DNA of 64,000 nt from Pigmentiphaga sp. NML030171 (GCF_002188635.1 NZ_NINX01000051.1:124001-188000); one strand, 5' to 3'; shown: positions 1 to 8,163, counted from the stretch's first letter. The notes: generated from the letters alone by a model not told the origin. A program made the numbers and translations.

Positions 1-1203
1 CACGTCCGAGGTCACGAAGGCCTCGCCGCGGGTGATCTCGCACAGCTTCTCGATCACGAACTGCGGCTTGATGACGTCATTGGAGGACGTGTACTTCAGG
101 CACTCGCGCTCGCGCCAGGCGCCGATCTGCTTCCACCATCCGGCGATCTGCTCGGGATTGCGCCGGGTTTCCTTGAGCGAGGCCTCGACCTGCGCCAGGA
201 AGTCCACCAGCACGTCCTTGACGTCGCCCACGATGGGCACGTCGACCTTCACGCGCTTGGAGATCGACGACGGGTCGATGTCGATGTGGACGATCTTGCG
301 GGCGTTCTGCGCGAAATGCTTGGGATTGCCGATGACGCGGTCGTCGAAGCGGGCGCCGATGGCCACCAGCACGTCGCAGTGCTGCATCGCCATGTTGGCT
401 TCGTAGGTGCCGTGCATGCCGGGCATCCCCACGAAGCGCCGGTCGTCCGCCGGGAACGCGCCCAGGCCCATCAGCGTGTTGGTGCAGGGCATGTCCAGCA
501 TCTGCACGAGCTTGGTCAGCTCGGGCGCAGCGTCGGACAGGATCACGCCGCCGCCGGTGTAGATCATGGGGCGCTCGGCCTGCAGCAGCAGCTGGACCGC
601 CTTCTTGATCTGGCCCTGGTGCCCCTTCACGACGGGCGAGTAGGAACGCATCTTGATCTCGCCCGTCGGCGGGGTGTACTTCCCGCGGGCGATCGTGATG
701 TCCTTGGGGATGTCGACCAGCACGGGGCCGGGACGGCCGGTGCGGGCGATGTAGAAGGCCTTGCGGATGACGTCCGCGAGGTCCTTGACGTCCTTGACCA
801 GGAAGTTGTGCTTGACGCACGGCCGGGTGATGCCGACCGTGTCGGCTTCCTGGAAGGCATCCTGGCCGATGGCCGAGGTGGGCACCTGGCCGGTCAGCAC
901 CACCATGGGGATGGAGTCCATGTAGGCGGTGGCGATGCCGGTGACCGCGTTGGTCACGCCGGGACCGCTGGTGACCAGCGCCACGCCGACGCGGTTCGAT
1001 ACGCGCGAATACGCGTCCGCGGCGTGCACGGCTGCCTGCTCGTGACGCACCAGGATGTGCTTGAATCTGTCTTGCTTGAAGATCTCGTCGTAGATGTACA
1101 AGACCGAGCCGCCCGGATAGCCGAACACATGTTCGACCCCTTCGTCGGCCAGGGCGCGCACGACGATCTCTGCGCCTGTGAGTTCCATTAGATTTTCGTC
1201 CAT
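1..1203 (-). CDS. ilvB: Acetolactate synthase large subunit, biosynthetic type (partial)
   Basis: Thiamine-diphosphate enzyme for the first common step of valine, leucine and isoleucine synthesis, condensing pyruvate with pyruvate or 2-oxobutyrate. The visible 401 codons stay open to the left edge, so the C-terminal third is outside the window. The start gives MDENLMELTGAEIVVRALA, followed by the FGYPGG stretch, the catalytic Glu at residue 55 in RHEQAAVHAADAY, and TSGPGVTNAVTGIATAYMDS, all typical of the AHAS catalytic subunit. A second in-frame ATG at 1188 (MELTGAE) is an alternative start. The small subunit ilvH and ilvC probably follow to the left, which is known for relatives but not visible here. 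Confidence 0.96.
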   Translation of the reverse strand, partial: MDENLMELTGAEIVVRALADEGVEHVFGYPGGSVLYIYDEIFKQDRFKHILVRHEQAAVHAADAYSRVSNRVGVALVTSGPGVTNAVTGIATAYMDSIPMVVLTGQVPTSAIGQDAFQEADTVGITRPCVKHNFLVKDVKDLADVIRKAFYIARTGRPGPVLVDIPKDITIARGKYTPPTGEIKMRSYSPVVKGHQGQIKKAVQLLLQAERPMIYTGGGVILSDAAPELTKLVQMLDMPCTNTLMGLGAFPADDRRFVGMPGMHGTYEANMAMQHCDVLVAIGARFDDRVIGNPKHFAQNARKIVHIDIDPSSISKRVKVDVPIVGDVKDVLVDFLAQVEASLKETRRNPEQIAGWWKQIGAWRERECLKYTSSNDVIKPQFVIEKLCEITRGEAFVTSDV

Positions 1204-1645
1204 TCAAGTTCGCGCTGACGCCCCGGGCGGTACTGCCTCAGGCAGGGAAACCAAACCTGCGCGGGCACCGGCAACATGCGGCGACGCTTCACGGTTCACG
1301 GAACCGTTCCACTCGCCCACCTTGCCGACCTCGCGCACGTTCACCGGAACGAGCACTGAAGGTTGAAACGGAAGGCCGGGACCGGACTGCCTTCGCCCTG
1401 GGGCTAAGGCCGCCACAACGCTTTTGGCGCGGGCCAGGCTTGGTTGACTGCACTGCATGACGCCGAAGGGTGCCTGGCGTCAGATGAAGCTCTCTGCCGT
1501 CGACTTTTGTAACGCTTTCGGCGAGCCCGCTAGGCTATCAGGAATGTTGCGATGCGGTCAAGGCTCACCGCAGTGACTGGGATTTTCCCCCGGGTCGCGG
1601 CCACGGGCGGACGGAGCCGGCCATGCTCGGTTATCGTAGCGCCCC
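1204..1645. other. Divergent intergenic region between ilvB and the RDD gene
   Basis: This 442-base stretch separates two divergent genes and must hold both promoters, but I cannot place a convincing -35/-10 pair. It contains short hairpins: ACGGTTC/GAACCGT near 1295-1315 and CTGCC/GGCAG near 1230-1245, as well as the inverted repeat listed separately. A minus-strand reading frame through it (1204-1458) is not rich in Val, Leu or Ile runs, so a classical ilv attenuator peptide is not supported. Confidence 0.5.
1458..1482. promoter_or_regulatory. Inverted repeat upstream of ilvB
   Basis: TGACGCC (1458-1464) and GGCGTCA (1476-1482) form perfect 7-base arms around an 11-base centre. It lies 255 bases upstream of the ilvB start in the divergent region. 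There is no T-tract, so an operator or leader hairpin is more likely than a terminator. Function is inferred only. Confidence 0.35.
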
Positions 1646-2083
1646 ATGAACGACACCCCTTCCGCCTCTCCCGCCCTCCAGGCCGCGCCGGGCCGCTGGC
1701 GCCGGTTCGCCTGCATGATGTATGAAGCCATCCTGCTGTTCGGGGTGGTGTTCGTGGCCGACTATCTGTTCGATACCCTGACCCAGAGCCGGCATGCGCT
1801 CATGCTGCGGCACGAGCGGCAGGCGTGGCTGTTCTGCGTCATCGGCGTCTATTTCGTGCTGTGCTGGCGGCTGGGTGGACAGACCCTGCCCATGAAGACC
1901 TGGCACATCCGGCTGATCGACGCCGGCGGCGGCCGCCCGCCGGTCTGGAAAGCCGTGCTGCGCTACGTCCTGGCCTGGCCCTTCACGCTGACCGGACTGG
2001 GTTTCGTCTGGACCTTCTTCGACCGCGACCGCCAGTTCCCCCACGATCGCATCGTCGGCACCCGGCTCGTCTCCACGCGGTGA
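1646..2083 (+). CDS. RDD family integral membrane protein
   Basis: A 145-residue inner-membrane protein of the RDD family (PF06271). The sequence shows an amphipathic N-terminus, then the RRFACMMYEAILLFGVVFVA helix (about residues 20-40), a second helix WLFCVIGVYFVLCWRLGG (about 65-82), the QTLPMKTWHIRLID segment that marks RDD proteins after helix two, and a third helix LRYVLAWPFTLTGLGFVW (about 108-125), followed by the RDRQFPHDRIVGTRLV end. The canonical R-D-D residues appear in modified form (MYEA at the first site). The precise role of the family is poorly known; some members act in ion exchange. The gene is divergent from ilvB and is closed by its own terminator. Confidence 0.85.
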   Translation: MNDTPSASPALQAAPGRWRRFACMMYEAILLFGVVFVADYLFDTLTQSRHALMLRHERQAWLFCVIGVYFVLCWRLGGQTLPMKTWHIRLIDAGGGRPPVWKAVLRYVLAWPFTLTGLGFVWTFFDRDRQFPHDRIVGTRLVSTR

Positions 2084-2094
2084 TCCGTCCCCGG

Positions 2095-2132
2095 CCAGGC
2101 GCCGGAAATCCGGCGCCTGGTGTTGCATTTTT
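2095..2132 (+). terminator. Rho-independent terminator of the RDD gene
   Basis: Eleven-base perfect stem CCAGGCGCCGG (2095-2105) / CCGGCGCCTGG (2110-2120) with loop AAAT, followed by TGTTGCATTTTTC. It lies 12 bases after the RDD stop codon and insulates it from the TonB receptor gene. Confidence 0.85.
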
Positions 2133-2201
2133 CACGAAATCCCCGGCTTGCCGGCCACTGTTCAGCTATCTGTAAGCTCACGGCGCCTATCTTCCCTGGT
2201 C

Positions 2202-2228
2202 AACGAAGAATGCGAATCATTCTTCGTT
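2202..2228. promoter_or_regulatory. Fur box within a perfect 27-bp palindrome
   Basis: AACGAAGAATG (2202-2212) and CATTCTTCGTT (2218-2228) are perfect 11-base arms around CGAAT. The central AATGCGAATCATT matches 11 of 13 bases of the Fur core AATGATAATCATT, and the 19-mer matches 13 of 19. It lies about 90 bases before the receptor start, as expected for iron-repressed transcription. No T-run follows, so a terminator is less likely. Confidence 0.75.
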
Positions 2229-2318
2229 AGAGTTTCATCTCATCTCACGAGGGCGGGGGCCAGACACCCCGCCCCGCATCCATGACGGGCCTCGCGCCCA
2301 CCTTCGGGGGATTTCACG

Positions 2319-4577
2319 GTGATATCTACGAACCAGTTCCGGTTCAATACCCTGGCGGCCGCCATCAGCGCGCTCACGTTCGTGCCCGCCGCCCAGGCCC
2401 AGGCGCAGAGCGCCAACTCGGCCGACGCGCCCCGCACCAGCGGCCAGCTCGCGCCCATCACGGTGCGCGGCGAGGCCGAATCGGCGTACAAGGCCGACCA
2501 GTCCGCCTCGCAGAAATTCACCGCGCCGCTGCTGGACACGCCCAAGAGCGTCACCGTCATCCCTCAGGAAATCATCGAGAACACCGCGTCCACCACGCTG
2601 ACCGAAGCGCTGCGCCTGACACCGGGCATCTCGTTCGGGGCCGGTGAAGGCGGCAACCCGCTGGGCGACCGGCCTTTCATCCGCGGCTACGACGCGCAAT
2701 CGAGCACGTACATCGACGGCATGCGCGATATCGGCGCCGTGACGCGTGAAGTCTTCAACCTCGAACAGATCGAGGTCATCAAGGGACCGGACGGCGCCTA
2801 CGGCGGCCGCGGCGGCGCGGGCGGCAGCATCAACCTGATCACCAAGACCCCCAAGGCCGAGAAGTTCACCAATGCCACGCTGGGCCTGGGCACGGACAAC
2901 TACAAGCGCGCCACGGTCGACGGCAACTGGTTGCTGGGCGACAGCATGGCCTTCCGCCTGAATGCCATGGCGCACGACGCCGACGTCGCAGGCCGCAACG
3001 GCGTGGACGTATCCCGCTGGGGTATCGCGCCGTCGTTTACCTGGGGCTTGAACACCCCCACCCGCGTCACCCTCAGCTATTCGCACATCCAGACCGACGA
3101 TACGCCGGACTCCGGCATCCCGTTCATGTACGGCAACCGGGTCCCGGCCGGCGTGACGGCGATCCGCCCCGTCACCGTCAACATGGACAACTTCTACGGC
3201 CTGAAAAGCGACTTCTACAAGACCCGCTCGGACGTTGCCACCGCCCGCGTCGAACACGACATCAGCAGCAACCTCACGGTACGCAACACGCTGCGCTACA
3301 CGTCCGTGGACCAGCGCTACGTGTGGACCAACCCCGATGACAGCCAGGGCAACGTGAACGACGGCCGCGTCTGGCGCAACGCGAAGTCCCGCACCGGCGG
3401 CGTGCACACCATCGCCAACCAGACCGAACTGTTCGGCAAGGCCAACCTGGGCGGCTACGAGCACAGCTTCAACACCGGCATCGAGATCTCGCGCGAGAAA
3501 TCGGACACCGGCTCGTACACCGTCGCGCGCACGCTGCCGAGCCCCAACAATACCGGAGCCGCGACTTGCGCTGCGGGCGTGGGCGCGCCGTCCGGCTACA
3601 ACTGCACGGACCTCTACAACCCCAACCCCAACGATCCGTGGAACGGCTCGACGGTCGAAGGCCAGCGCAACAATCACTTCAAGGCCACCACCTTCTCGGT
3701 CTACGGCTTCGACACCATCAAGCTGAGCGAGAAGTGGCTGACCAACCTCGGCGCGCGCGTGGACAACTACAAGACCGGCCTGGTCAGCCCGACCGCCGAC
3801 GTGGGCCGCAGCGACACGCTGTTCAACTACCAGCTGGGCCTGATCTACAAGCCGGCCAAGAACGGCAGCGTCTACGTGTCGTACGGCACGTCGTCGACGC
3901 CGGCGAACTCCACCCTGGGCCAGGGCTCGGAATCCCAGGGCATCGTCCCGGGACGCAACGGCGTGGGCGTCAACGCCAAGGACATGGCTCCGGAGAAGAA
4001 CCGTTCGCTGGAAGTCGGCACCAAGTGGAACGTGCTGGACAACCGCCTGGCGCTGTCCGGGGCGATCTTCCGCATCGACACCACCAACGCCCGCGTGACC
4101 CAGCCCGACGGCACCTACGCCATGGCCGGCAACCGCCGCATCAACGGCTTCGAAATCGGTGCCTCGGGCAACATCACCAAGGCCTGGCAAGTGTTCGGCG
4201 GCTACACGTTCCTGGACAGCGAAGTCCGCGACCTGGGCCGGGACACCGCCGCCGCCAGCGGCCAGGCGTTCCCCAACACGCCCAAGCACACGGCCACGCT
4301 GTGGACCACGTATGCCATCAACAGCGACTTCTCGATCGGCGGCGGCGTGTTCATCTCCAGCAAGCAATACGGTTCTAACGCGGCGGTGCGCCGCTACATC
4401 CCCGGCTACACCCGCTTCGACGCGATGGCGGCCTACCGGATCAACCGCAACGTCAGCCTGCAGCTGAACCTGATGAACCTGACCGACAAGCGCTACTTCA
4501 CCACGACCTACTCGACCCACTACGCGTCGGTCGGCGCCGGCCGCGCCGCGATCCTGAACCTCAACTTGAAGTATTGA
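2319..4577 (+). CDS. TonB-dependent siderophore receptor (catecholate/Fiu-BfrD-like)
   Basis: Outer-membrane gated channel that imports ferric siderophores using TonB-ExbBD energy. The 752-residue protein starts with GTG (GGGGG 8 bases upstream) and has a signal peptide ending near residue 28 (VPAAQA). A TonB-box-like segment around residue 45 (LAPITVRGEAES) is followed by the plug domain, with DTPKSVTVIPQEII, LTEALRLTPGISFG, FIRGYDAQ and QIEVIKGPDGAYGGRGGAGG, and then a long beta-barrel ending in NLNLKY with a terminal aromatic residue. The plug resembles the Fiu/BfrD/BfrE catecholate group. The upstream Fur box predicts iron repression. No ECF sigma or surface regulator gene lies nearby. 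The cognate siderophore cannot be read from the sequence. Confidence 0.92.
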   Translation: MISTNQFRFNTLAAAISALTFVPAAQAQAQSANSADAPRTSGQLAPITVRGEAESAYKADQSASQKFTAPLLDTPKSVTVIPQEIIENTASTTLTEALRLTPGISFGAGEGGNPLGDRPFIRGYDAQSSTYIDGMRDIGAVTREVFNLEQIEVIKGPDGAYGGRGGAGGSINLITKTPKAEKFTNATLGLGTDNYKRATVDGNWLLGDSMAFRLNAMAHDADVAGRNGVDVSRWGIAPSFTWGLNTPTRVTLSYSHIQTDDTPDSGIPFMYGNRVPAGVTAIRPVTVNMDNFYGLKSDFYKTRSDVATARVEHDISSNLTVRNTLRYTSVDQRYVWTNPDDSQGNVNDGRVWRNAKSRTGGVHTIANQTELFGKANLGGYEHSFNTGIEISREKSDTGSYTVARTLPSPNNTGAATCAAGVGAPSGYNCTDLYNPNPNDPWNGSTVEGQRNNHFKATTFSVYGFDTIKLSEKWLTNLGARVDNYKTGLVSPTADVGRSDTLFNYQLGLIYKPAKNGSVYVSYGTSSTPANSTLGQGSESQGIVPGRNGVGVNAKDMAPEKNRSLEVGTKWNVLDNRLALSGAIFRIDTTNARVTQPDGTYAMAGNRRINGFEIGASGNITKAWQVFGGYTFLDSEVRDLGRDTAAASGQAFPNTPKHTATLWTTYAINSDFSIGGGVFISSKQYGSNAAVRRYIPGYTRFDAMAAYRINRNVSLQLNLMNLTDKRYFTTTYSTHYASVGAGRAAILNLNLKY

Positions 4578-4657
4578 CCCCCCCTACGCGCTTACGCGCG
4601 CCCCCCAGGGGGCGGCACTGGCGGACCGGCAGAGCCGGATCCGCTGTGCCCTGGGGG
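4578..4657 (+). repeat. Dispersed 3' hairpin repeat, copy R1
   Basis: Begins right after the receptor stop codon with a C-run plus TACGCGCTTACGCGCG, then CCCCCCAGGGGGC and a stem in which GGCAC (4614-4618) and GCGGA (4621-4625) pair with TCCGC (4640-4644) and GTGCC (4646-4650), capped by CCGG/CCGG. Near-identical copies lie at 24448-24527 and 30777-30856, a covariant copy at 25506-25584, and a minus-strand copy at 17316-17476. Confidence 0.9.
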
Positions 4658-4790
4658 ACTAATAGGCTGGCGGGGGGCGGCTATTCTGCGTGTCCTGGTT
4701 GGCCTGTGGGAGGTGCCTTGCGTGAGCAAGGCGCCTCTTTTCTTTTCCGCCCTACCCCGCTCCATGTGAGCCACGCTTCGCGACGTTGCA

Positions 4791-5030
4791 GGCCGTGTCC
4801 GGGGGCGCGGGGCCGGATGGGGCGCATTGGAGCCGCCGGCGTTCAGGTGCTTGGCGGGGAAGCAAGGGCGCAGCTGTCTGAGCGCGGCAGTAGGCACAGT
4901 CCGGGGGACTGTGCCCGCCCGAGTTCTGCGCCCGCCCCGCCAAGCACCTGAACGCCGGGAAGTCCTGGCCAAAGGCCAGGACCGGCTCCGTTGCGCCCCA
5001 TGCGGCCCCGCGCCTCCGGACACGGCCGTG
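4791..5030. repeat. Long nested imperfect palindrome
   Basis: About 240 bases that can fold as one large cruciform. CCGGCGTTCAGGTGCTTGGC and the next four bases (4836-4859) have a perfect 24-base inverted partner at 4935-4958. Outer arms starting GGCCGTGTCCGG (4791) and ending CCGGACACGGCC (5027) pair with few mismatches. Inside are GGGCGCAG/CTGCGCCC (4866-4873, 4926-4933) and the hairpin GGCACAGTCC-GGG-GGACTGTGCC (4893-4915). The right arm carries an extra hairpin GTCCTGGCC-AAA-GGCCAGGAC. With R1 it fills the 470-base gap before the Sel1 gene. There is no transposase. Confidence 0.8.
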
Positions 5031-5049
5031 TTTGGAACCCAAGTTCTTG

Positions 5050-5850
5050 ATGCACAATCCCATGAGTCCCATCAACACCCTAAAAAACATGGAGCCCATC
5101 TCTCCACAGCAACTGAACGCCGCCACCGCCGACGACCTGGCCGAGATCCTGCGCGGCCCGCGCGAGCGCGCCGCGGCCTGGGTGCGGGCGGCGGCTGAAG
5201 GCGGTGTCGTCGAGGCGCAGGCGGTGTTCGGACAGATGCTGCTGGACGGCCAGGGCCTGCCCGTCGATCGGAAACAGGCCGTGTACTGGTTCAAGCGTGC
5301 CGCCGACGCCGACCACCCCATGGCCATGAACATGCTCGGCCAATGCCACCACCACGGCTGGGGCGTGCCCGTCAACCTCGTGCTGGCGGCCTACTGGTAC
5401 CGGCTGGCCGCGCAACAGGGGCTGGACTGGGGCATGTACAACTATGCGACCGCCCTGGCGCTGGGCGAGGGTGTTGCCGCGGACCGGGCGCAGGCGCTGG
5501 CGTGGTTCGAAAAGGCGGCGGCCCTGGGCCATGCCAAGTCGATCAATATCATCGGCGGCTTCCACGAGGACGGCTGGGAAGTGCCCGTCGACAGGCAACA
5601 GGCGTTCGAACACTACCGGCGCGCGGCCGAGGGCGGCGACTTCCGCGGACAGTTCAACTATGCGCGCCTGCTGATCGAGCGTGGCCAGATCGACGCCGCG
5701 CTGCCCTGGCTGGATCGTGTGCCCGAGACCGCCACGGCGGCCTTTCTCGCCAAGGCCTGCGCTTTCCTGGAACAGGCGGCCGATGCGCGGGTACGCGCCA
5801 AGGCCGCCGAACTGGCCGCGCGCGCGGCCACGCGAGGTCCGGCCGCATGA
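5050..5850 (+). CDS. Sel1-like repeat protein
   Basis: A 266-residue protein built of helical Sel1-like (TPR-related) repeats, which usually mediate protein-protein contacts. At least four units are visible, each with an A-x-x-x-(L/Y)-G-x(7)-G-V-x(2)-D-x(2)-A-x(2)-W-(Y/F) pattern: DGQGLPVDRKQAVYWFKRAA, HHGWGVPVNLVLAAYWYRLA, LGEGVAADRAQALAWFEKAA and EDGWEVPVDRQQAFEHYRRA. There is no signal peptide or membrane segment, so it is probably cytoplasmic. The start is uncertain: ATG 5050 is chosen, but ATG 5062, ATG 5089 (MEPISPQQLN) and TTG 5032 are possible and none has a strong ribosome site. The stop overlaps the next start by ATGA, implying translational coupling with the hydrolase. Confidence 0.85.
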   Translation: MHNPMSPINTLKNMEPISPQQLNAATADDLAEILRGPRERAAAWVRAAAEGGVVEAQAVFGQMLLDGQGLPVDRKQAVYWFKRAADADHPMAMNMLGQCHHHGWGVPVNLVLAAYWYRLAAQQGLDWGMYNYATALALGEGVAADRAQALAWFEKAAALGHAKSINIIGGFHEDGWEVPVDRQQAFEHYRRAAEGGDFRGQFNYARLLIERGQIDAALPWLDRVPETATAAFLAKACAFLEQAADARVRAKAAELAARAATRGPAA

Positions 5851-6770
5851 TGGCATGGGCCATGCGCGGGTTCACGCTCGGCGTGGCGATCCTGGTGGCC
5901 CTGACCTCCTGGGCGCTGTCGGCATGGCTGCCCTGGCCCGCGGCCCTGCTGACCGCGCTCCTGCTGGCCGTCGTCATCCACGCGGCGATCGTCGCCCTGG
6001 GCTTCGCGCTGGCCCGGCTGCTGACCGATCGCACCGGCCCCGCCGGCCCGCCCGGCTGGCTGGCCGCCATGCCCGAGGAAATCTACCTGTCCCTGCGCAA
6101 CATGTACCTCGACATCCCGTGGCGGCACCGCTGGCCCATCCGCGTGCCGGCCCGCCCCCGGGGCGCCGTGCTGCTGGTGCACGGCTACGGCTGCAATCGG
6201 GGCATCTGGCGCGACTTCGATACCTGGCTGGCCGCGCGCGGCTGGATCGTCGCCGCGCTGGACCTGGAACCTCCGCGGGCCGGCATAGACGGATTCGGCG
6301 CGCAGGTGGCCGCCGAGGCCGCCGCGCTGGCGCTGCGCGCGGGCCACGAGCGCGTGACCGTGATCGCCCACAGCATGGGCGGCCTCGCGGCGCGGGCCGC
6401 GCTGCGCATCGCGCCCGACGCGCCCATCGGCCACGTCATCACGCTGGGCACGCCGCACCGGGGTACCTGGCACGCGCGCTTCGGACGCGGCTTGTGCGCG
6501 GCCCAGATGCTGCCCGACAGCCCGTGGCTGTGCGACCTGCAGACCGCCGAGACACCGGCCGTGGCCAGCCGCTGCACCTGCATCGCCTCGCACCACGACA
6601 ACATCGTCTGCCCGGTCGACCGCGCCCTGCTGCCGGGTGCAGCGGCCTATCTCGTGGTCGCCCGCGTCGGGCACATGGCCCTTGCCCATGACGCCGGTGT
6701 GCGGGCCTTCGTCGAAGAGCGCCTGGACGCCCTGCACGCTTCGGACACGGCGAAAAGCGACGCGGCCTGA
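5847..6770 (+). CDS. Alpha/beta hydrolase, lipase/triacylglycerol-esterase-like, membrane-anchored
   Basis: 307 residues starting at the ATGA overlap with the Sel1 gene. Two N-terminal hydrophobic helices (about residues 8-30 and 32-55) should anchor it in the inner membrane. The hydrolase domain follows, with the oxyanion-hole region LLVHGYGCNRGIWRDF, the nucleophile elbow VIAHSMGGLAARAAL (Ser of HSMGG), the ITLGTPHRGTWHA segment typical of lipase class 2/PGAP1-like enzymes, a late Asp in SHHDNIVCP and a His in RVGHMALAHD, giving a Ser-Asp-His triad. The substrate is unknown; lipids or polyester oligomers are plausible. Coupling to the Sel1 protein suggests a joint role. Confidence 0.85.
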   Translation: MMAWAMRGFTLGVAILVALTSWALSAWLPWPAALLTALLLAVVIHAAIVALGFALARLLTDRTGPAGPPGWLAAMPEEIYLSLRNMYLDIPWRHRWPIRVPARPRGAVLLVHGYGCNRGIWRDFDTWLAARGWIVAALDLEPPRAGIDGFGAQVAAEAAALALRAGHERVTVIAHSMGGLAARAALRIAPDAPIGHVITLGTPHRGTWHARFGRGLCAAQMLPDSPWLCDLQTAETPAVASRCTCIASHHDNIVCPVDRALLPGAAAYLVVARVGHMALAHDAGVRAFVEERLDALHASDTAKSDAA

Positions 6771-6807
6771 CAACGGTCCCGCACCGTCACAAACACGTCA
6801 TCGCGGC

Positions 6808-6834
6808 ATGTTTCCATTCATTCCATGGAAACAT
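6808..6834. promoter_or_regulatory. Perfect inverted repeat before the metallophosphoesterase start
   Basis: ATGTTTCCAT (6808-6817) and ATGGAAACAT (6825-6834) are perfect 10-base arms around TCATTCC, ending 13 bases before the GTG start at 6848. It could be a protein operator or an RNA hairpin next to the ribosome site. It is AT-rich relative to its surroundings. Confidence 0.5.
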
Positions 6835-6847
6835 CCTCCCGGCCAGC

Positions 6848-7735
6848 GTGACGACATCGCCCTCCACCCAATGGCGCACCATCTGGATCTCGGATCTGCA
6901 TCTGGGAACCGCCGGCTGCAACGCCAGCCACTTGCTGGACTTCCTCAAGCACAACGAGGCCGAGACCCTCTACCTGGTCGGCGACATCATCGACGGCTGG
7001 CAGCTTCGCAAAAGCTGGACCTGGCCGCAGGCCCACAACGACGTGGTGCAGAAAGTATTGCGCAAGGCGCGCAAGGGCACGCGGGTCATCTTCATTCCCG
7101 GCAACCACGATGAATTCGCCCGCCAGTTCATCGGCTACGCCTTCGGCGACATCCAGGTCCAGGAAGACGCGGTCCACGTCACGGCCGACGGCAAGCGCCT
7201 GTGGGTCACCCACGGCGACCAGTTCGACGGCGTGATCCAGCACAGCAAGTGGCTGGCCCACCTGGGCGATACGCTCTACACCTTCGCGCTATGGCTCAAC
7301 CTGCACTTCAACCGCGTGCGCCGCCGGCTGGGGCTGCACTACTGGTCGCTGTCGCAATACCTGAAGCACAAGGTGAAGAACGCCGTGTCCTTCATCACCA
7401 ACTTCGAGGACGTGCTGGTCAACGAGGCCAGGCGCCAGGGCTACGATGGCGTCGTGTGCGGCCACATCCACAAGCCGGAAATCCGGCATGTGGACGGGGT
7501 GCTGTACTGCAATGACGGGGATTGGGTGGAAAGCCTGTCGGCCCTGGTCGAGGACGAGCACGGCCAGTTGCGGCTCGTGTACTGGACCCACCTGACCGAC
7601 GCGGGCGAGCCGGCGGCGGTGAAGTCCAAGCGGCGCCGGCCGCTGGAGCTGCCTGCGCTTCCTTCGGCGCTGGCGCCCCGCCCCGCTTCCCAGCCGGCGC
7701 GCGAAAGCTCGCAGACCGAGACGGCCGACGTCTGA
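6848..7735 (+). CDS. UDP-2,3-diacylglucosamine diphosphatase-like metallophosphoesterase
   Basis: 295-residue calcineurin-like phosphoesterase. The metal-binding blocks are all present: ISDLHLGT (D-x-H, about residue 15), VGDIIDGW (GD), IPGNHDE (GNHD), VTHGDQFDG (GDxFD) and CGHIHKPE (GHxH). The WTWPQAHNDVVQKVLRKA and YCNDGDWVESLSAL stretches are typical of the LpxH-like/YbbF group found beside lipid or cell-wall genes. The start is GTG 6848; no ATG start fits the conserved N-terminus. An acidic/Pro-rich tail of about 40 residues is low complexity. It may cleave UDP-diacylglucosamine in lipid A synthesis, but paralogues with other substrates exist. Confidence 0.85.
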   Translation: MTTSPSTQWRTIWISDLHLGTAGCNASHLLDFLKHNEAETLYLVGDIIDGWQLRKSWTWPQAHNDVVQKVLRKARKGTRVIFIPGNHDEFARQFIGYAFGDIQVQEDAVHVTADGKRLWVTHGDQFDGVIQHSKWLAHLGDTLYTFALWLNLHFNRVRRRLGLHYWSLSQYLKHKVKNAVSFITNFEDVLVNEARRQGYDGVVCGHIHKPEIRHVDGVLYCNDGDWVESLSALVEDEHGQLRLVYWTHLTDAGEPAAVKSKRRRPLELPALPSALAPRPASQPARESSQTETADV

Positions 7736-7753
7736 GCCGCCCGGGCGCGGCGG

Positions 7754-7972
7754 CTAGCGCCGGCGTCCCAGCACGATCACCGCGGCGCCGACCACGATGG
7801 CGGCCACGCCGGCCCAGGTGGGAATGGGAACCGTCTTACGGGTATCGGCCGTGGCCTCGACCGGACCGACCTTGAGCAGCGTTTCTTCCGACGTGTACGA
7901 AAAACTCTTGTAGCCCAGCGCGACCACGCCCAGCACGATCAGCAGCAGGCCGATGATGACGGATGCCTTCAT
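7754..7972 (-). CDS. Small two-helix membrane protein
   Basis: 72 residues with an N-terminal helix (VIIGLLLIVLGVVALGY, about residues 5-22), a periplasmic or cytoplasmic loop of about 28 polar residues, and a C-terminal helix (WAGVAAIVVGAAVIVLG) ending in RRR. ATG follows GGGGGAGAT, a good ribosome site. The helix-loop-helix form resembles DUF3185-like small proteins; no function is known. It is convergent with the metallophosphoesterase gene and divergent from feoA. Confidence 0.7.
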   Translation of the reverse strand: MKASVIIGLLLIVLGVVALGYKSFSYTSEETLLKVGPVEATADTRKTVPIPTWAGVAAIVVGAAVIVLGRRR

Positions 7973-8120
7973 ATCTCCCCCTTCGGTGATGTGACGGCAT
8001 CAAGATAACCGATGCCCGGCCGCCACGGTGGAGCGGCTAGCAATTCCTTACCTCTGGCCGCCCGCTTCCCCTGCCCTTGTCGATATGGCGGCTATTCGCC
8101 CCGGATCGGTGCAAAACTTT

Positions 8121-8141
8121 TATAATTAGTAATCGTTTTCA
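8121..8141 (+). promoter_or_regulatory. feo promoter -10 with overlapping Fur-like site
   Basis: TATAAT (8121-8126) is a perfect -10 hexamer, 38 bases before feoA. The adjoining TAATTAGTAATCGTTTTC matches 11 of 19 bases of the Fur consensus, with a good right half (TAATCGTTTTC) and a poor left half. No strong -35 is visible. Iron repression of feoAB is the expected regulation. Confidence 0.5.
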
Positions 8142-8163
8142 TTTTCTTCTACCAACCGAGCAC

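Noticed and set aside
1204-1458. 84-codon frame upstream of ilvB as a leader peptide
   Set aside because: Too long and without the expected run of Val, Leu and Ile codons. No terminator/antiterminator pair with a T-tract before ilvB.
2235-4520. 761-codon open frame antisense to the TonB receptor
   Set aside because: It mirrors the receptor's GC-biased third positions. The translation is a Val/Gly/Arg/His-rich string without any family motif, whereas the plus strand encodes a clear receptor.
4578-5030. Insertion sequence remnant
   Set aside because: The repeats and palindrome look mobile-like, but no transposase fragment, target duplication or terminal repeat pair could be found.
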